Assembly (NCBI GenBank): GCA_947177925.1
Contig: CAMWWJ010000230.1
Coordinates: 1-5,509 of the forward strand
DNA from: an uncultured Lachnospiraceae bacterium
Lineage (GTDB): Bacteria > Bacillota > Clostridia > Lachnospirales > Lachnospiraceae
Length of the DNA stretch: 5,509 nucleotides
Direction of reading: 5' to 3'
Below, one piece after another: positions 3,915 through 5,509 of the stretch. How positions within the stretch are numbered: the first letter of the stretch is position 1; each line of letters begins with the position of its first letter. Under the pieces are notes generated by a model. The model saw only the letters and a list, made by a program, of their open reading frames with translations. It was not told the DNA's origin and did no database searches. Made by a program: the position numbers and the translations under genes.

Positions 3915-4847
3915 ATGGATAAAGAGTTGTTGGTAAAGACATTGGAACAGATAGGAACAAGTTCATATAGTTGGACATTGTATTTTTTTAAGATAGATAG
4001 GAGAAACAACAATCCGTATACGACGTATAAAGTTAGATTTAAAAATGACAATTATCTTTCACATTATGTAAAGTCATTGATAGGTATGGTTACTAAATAT
4101 CAATTGGGAAAAATAAATGAGATAAAAGAGTACACTGGAGAAAATTCGAAGATTTCATGTGATAGGATTGAAACAAGCAATGAACTTGTAAAAGAGCAGT
4201 GGGACTATTTTGTTATGGATATTGCAAATGCTGCTGATGAAAAAGTAGATGGGAAATATCATGGTTATGTATTGGAAGGAGTACCTGCAAATAGAGCTGA
4301 AAAAACAGTAGCGTTTTTGAAGATGGCTAATCCGATTATTAATTTGAAGAACAAACGCAGTGCAGTATTTACGTTTGATGATAATAGTGAGCTGGCAGAA
4401 ATGTCAGATGAAGTATGTAAATTGCATATGAATGTGGATTGTATAGTAGTAGATGAGAAGATATATTCTTTTAATTATAAATTTGAAGATTTGTTTAACA
4501 TTGAAAAAACTATGCAAAAAATAAAAAGCAAAGCGATTGAAGAAATTGTTGCAATAGACGCATTTGAAGACAAAGAAGAGTTTGAACGGATGGCAAGAGC
4601 ATATAAATCTCCACGAACATTTATTACACTGAAAAGTGAAAAAATTGAACGCATTAAGGATAAGAAGAAGCGTAGAAAAGTAGCGAGCATGCTAAAAATA
4701 GATGTAAGCGATGATGGGAAATTTCTATTTGAAAACGAAGAAGAGGTTTCATTATTGATTAGATACTTATGTTTTAAGGTTTTTAAAGATGATGAAACAA
4801 AAGAATTGCTCGAAGCAAATAATGTAACAAAATTATTATTGCAATAG
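3915..4847 (+). CDS. kwaB: KwaB, DUF4868 effector of Kiwa anti-phage system
   Basis: A 310-residue soluble protein, close to the usual KwaB length. ATG 3915 has AGAGG (3904-3908) 6 nt upstream. Family-like features: a beta-rich N-terminal part (about 18-45), the segment RSAVFTFDDNSELAEM (148-163), then VDCIVVDEKIYSFNYKFEDL (174-193), the typical DUF4868 strand-turn leading into FExxF. After it come a helix with repeated KxxAIEEI pattern and a lysine-rich stretch (KSEKIERIKDKKKRRKVASM, 240-259) that could touch nucleic acid. In characterised Kiwa, KwaB acts with KwaA, binds DNA and blocks phage replication and late transcription. No catalytic motif is evident to me. It shares one short operon with kwaA; no clear terminator separates it from hsdR, 111 bp downstream. 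Confidence 0.87.
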   Translation: MDKELLVKTLEQIGTSSYSWTLYFFKIDRRNNNPYTTYKVRFKNDNYLSHYVKSLIGMVTKYQLGKINEIKEYTGENSKISCDRIETSNELVKEQWDYFVMDIANAADEKVDGKYHGYVLEGVPANRAEKTVAFLKMANPIINLKNKRSAVFTFDDNSELAEMSDEVCKLHMNVDCIVVDEKIYSFNYKFEDLFNIEKTMQKIKSKAIEEIVAIDAFEDKEEFERMARAYKSPRTFITLKSEKIERIKDKKKRRKVASMLKIDVSDDGKFLFENEEEVSLLIRYLCFKVFKDDETKELLEANNVTKLLLQ

Positions 4848-4872
4848 TGTATGCTGCGTACAGAATACGTAT

Positions 4873-4901
4873 TTCTCAGTGCTTTGAGCAAAATTTATAC
4901 T
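4873..4901 (+). promoter_or_regulatory. candidate hsdR promoter
   Basis: TTCTCA (4873-4878), 17-bp spacer, TATACT (4896-4901), predicted start near 4908, about 50 nt before hsdR. The boxes are nearly the same as the candidate kwaA promoter (TTTTCA-17-TATACT). The -35 adjoins the palindrome AATACGTATT (4864-4873). Confidence 0.38.
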
Positions 4902-4958
4902 GTTCAAGGAAGAAATCAGGAACATTTGGATACATGAAAGGATAGAAGGGTAATTGGA

Positions 4959-5509
4959 ATGGCAGCATTTTATACAGAAGCAGACTATGAGAACTCGGTA
5001 ATAGAATTGTTTCAAAACATGGATTATGAACATGTTTATGGACCGGATATTGAAAGGGATTTTAGAAGTCCGCTTTATGATGAAATATTGGAAGACAGTT
5101 TGTATCGCATTAATAAAGGGATTCCCAGAGATGCCATAAAAGAGGCTTTATTTAAACTGCGTAATTTTGAAAATGGCGAATTGGTACAGAAAAATGCGGT
5201 CTTTATGGAATATCTACAGAGCGGTATGCCCGTGCGGTATTTTGAAAAGGGTGAAGAGCGTTCTGCTATTGTATATCTTGCAGATTATGATAATGTTGCA
5301 AACAATTCTTTCATGGTTGCAAATCAATGGACTTACATAGAGAACAGTGAAAAGCGTCCGGATATATTATTGTTCTTAAATGGATTACCAATTGTGCTGG
5401 TGGAATTAAAATCCCCTTCGCGGGAAGAAACAGATGCTTCAGAAGCTTTTTTGCAAATAAGAAATTATATGCATGAAATTCCATCCATGTTTATCTATAA
5501 TGTAATATG
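4959..5509 (+). CDS. hsdR: type I restriction enzyme HsdR, N-terminal part
   Basis: The first 183 codons of HsdR, the ATP-driven motor and nuclease subunit that cuts unmodified DNA after translocation; the gene runs off the right edge and should total roughly 1000 residues. ATG 4959 follows GAAGGG (4945-4950) with 8 nt spacing. The start MAAFYTEADYENSVIELFQN matches the HsdR N-terminal region. The nuclease site is visible: D135 in RPDILLF, E149 and K151 in VELKSP, the PD-(D/E)xK pattern with the same spacing as in EcoR124I, followed by QIRNY (166-170), the QxxxY motif of this nuclease group. The helicase domains lie beyond the window. It belongs with the hsdS at 1646-2784, from which it is separated by the toxin cassette and Kiwa; hsdM is not seen. 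Confidence 0.95.
   Translation, partial: MAAFYTEADYENSVIELFQNMDYEHVYGPDIERDFRSPLYDEILEDSLYRINKGIPRDAIKEALFKLRNFENGELVQKNAVFMEYLQSGMPVRYFEKGEERSAIVYLADYDNVANNSFMVANQWTYIENSEKRPDILLFLNGLPIVLVELKSPSREETDASEAFLQIRNYMHEIPSMFIYNVI

Noticed and set aside
4855..4873. possible terminator after kwaB
   Set aside because: TGCGTA can pair with TACGTA and AATACGTATT is palindromic, but the stem is short and is followed only by TTTCTC, so I do not call a terminator.
4475..4891. 138-codon minus-strand frame opposite kwaB
   Set aside because: Serine- and leucine-rich shadow of the lysine/glutamate-rich KwaB coding strand, with no initiation signal.
4836..5033. 65-codon minus-strand frame across the kwaB-hsdR gap
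   Set aside because: It overlaps the start of hsdR, has no ribosome site, and the spacer is better explained by a promoter for hsdR.

Overview
The window looks like a defence island from a low-GC Gram-positive gut-type bacterium, most likely a clostridial Firmicute of the Lachnospiraceae/Ruminococcaceae kind. Reasons: AT-rich sequence, strong AGGAGG-type ribosome binding sites, sigma-A-like promoters with 17-bp spacers, and proteins of clostridial flavour. This assignment is inference from style; there is no rRNA or housekeeping marker to confirm it. All protein genes lie on the + strand.

Layout. 1-198: the last 65 codons of a HepT-like (DUF86) ribonuclease toxin carrying the RX4HXY motif. 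199-650: a poorly understood stretch with a 23-codon reading frame, a small hydrophobic ORF, and a structured leader. 651-1634: a tyrosine recombinase of the kind found beside hsdS genes. 1646-2784: a full-size type I restriction-modification specificity gene (hsdS) whose frame breaks at a run of seven T in its second target-recognition domain. 2785-3276: a compact cassette that reads as a type I toxin-antitoxin module. It has a good promoter, a heavily folded leader, a 32-codon hydrophobic peptide, a two-way terminator, and a strong opposite-strand promoter making a short antisense RNA. 3277-4847: a two-gene Kiwa anti-phage system (KwaA membrane protein, KwaB DUF4868 protein). 4959-end: the first 183 codons of HsdR, the restriction subunit of a type I enzyme, with its PD-ExK nuclease residues.

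How it fits together. HsdS and HsdR are parts of one type I restriction-modification system; hsdM is not in the window and probably lies upstream of the start or downstream of the end. Other defence modules (HepT-type toxin, tiny hydrophobic toxin with antisense RNA, Kiwa) are nested between its subunit genes. The recombinase and the broken hsdS suggest that specificity can vary, by hsdS inversion (inferred, partner copy not visible) and by slippage at the T7 run (seen as a frame break).

The least ordinary part is 2799-3192. Here the promoter of the presumed antitoxin RNA and a candidate kwaA promoter stand back to back with -35 boxes 10 bp apart, and the toxin leader carries several competing hairpins and long-range complementary segments. 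Regulatory sites are called by eye from consensus and symmetry and are less certain than the genes.
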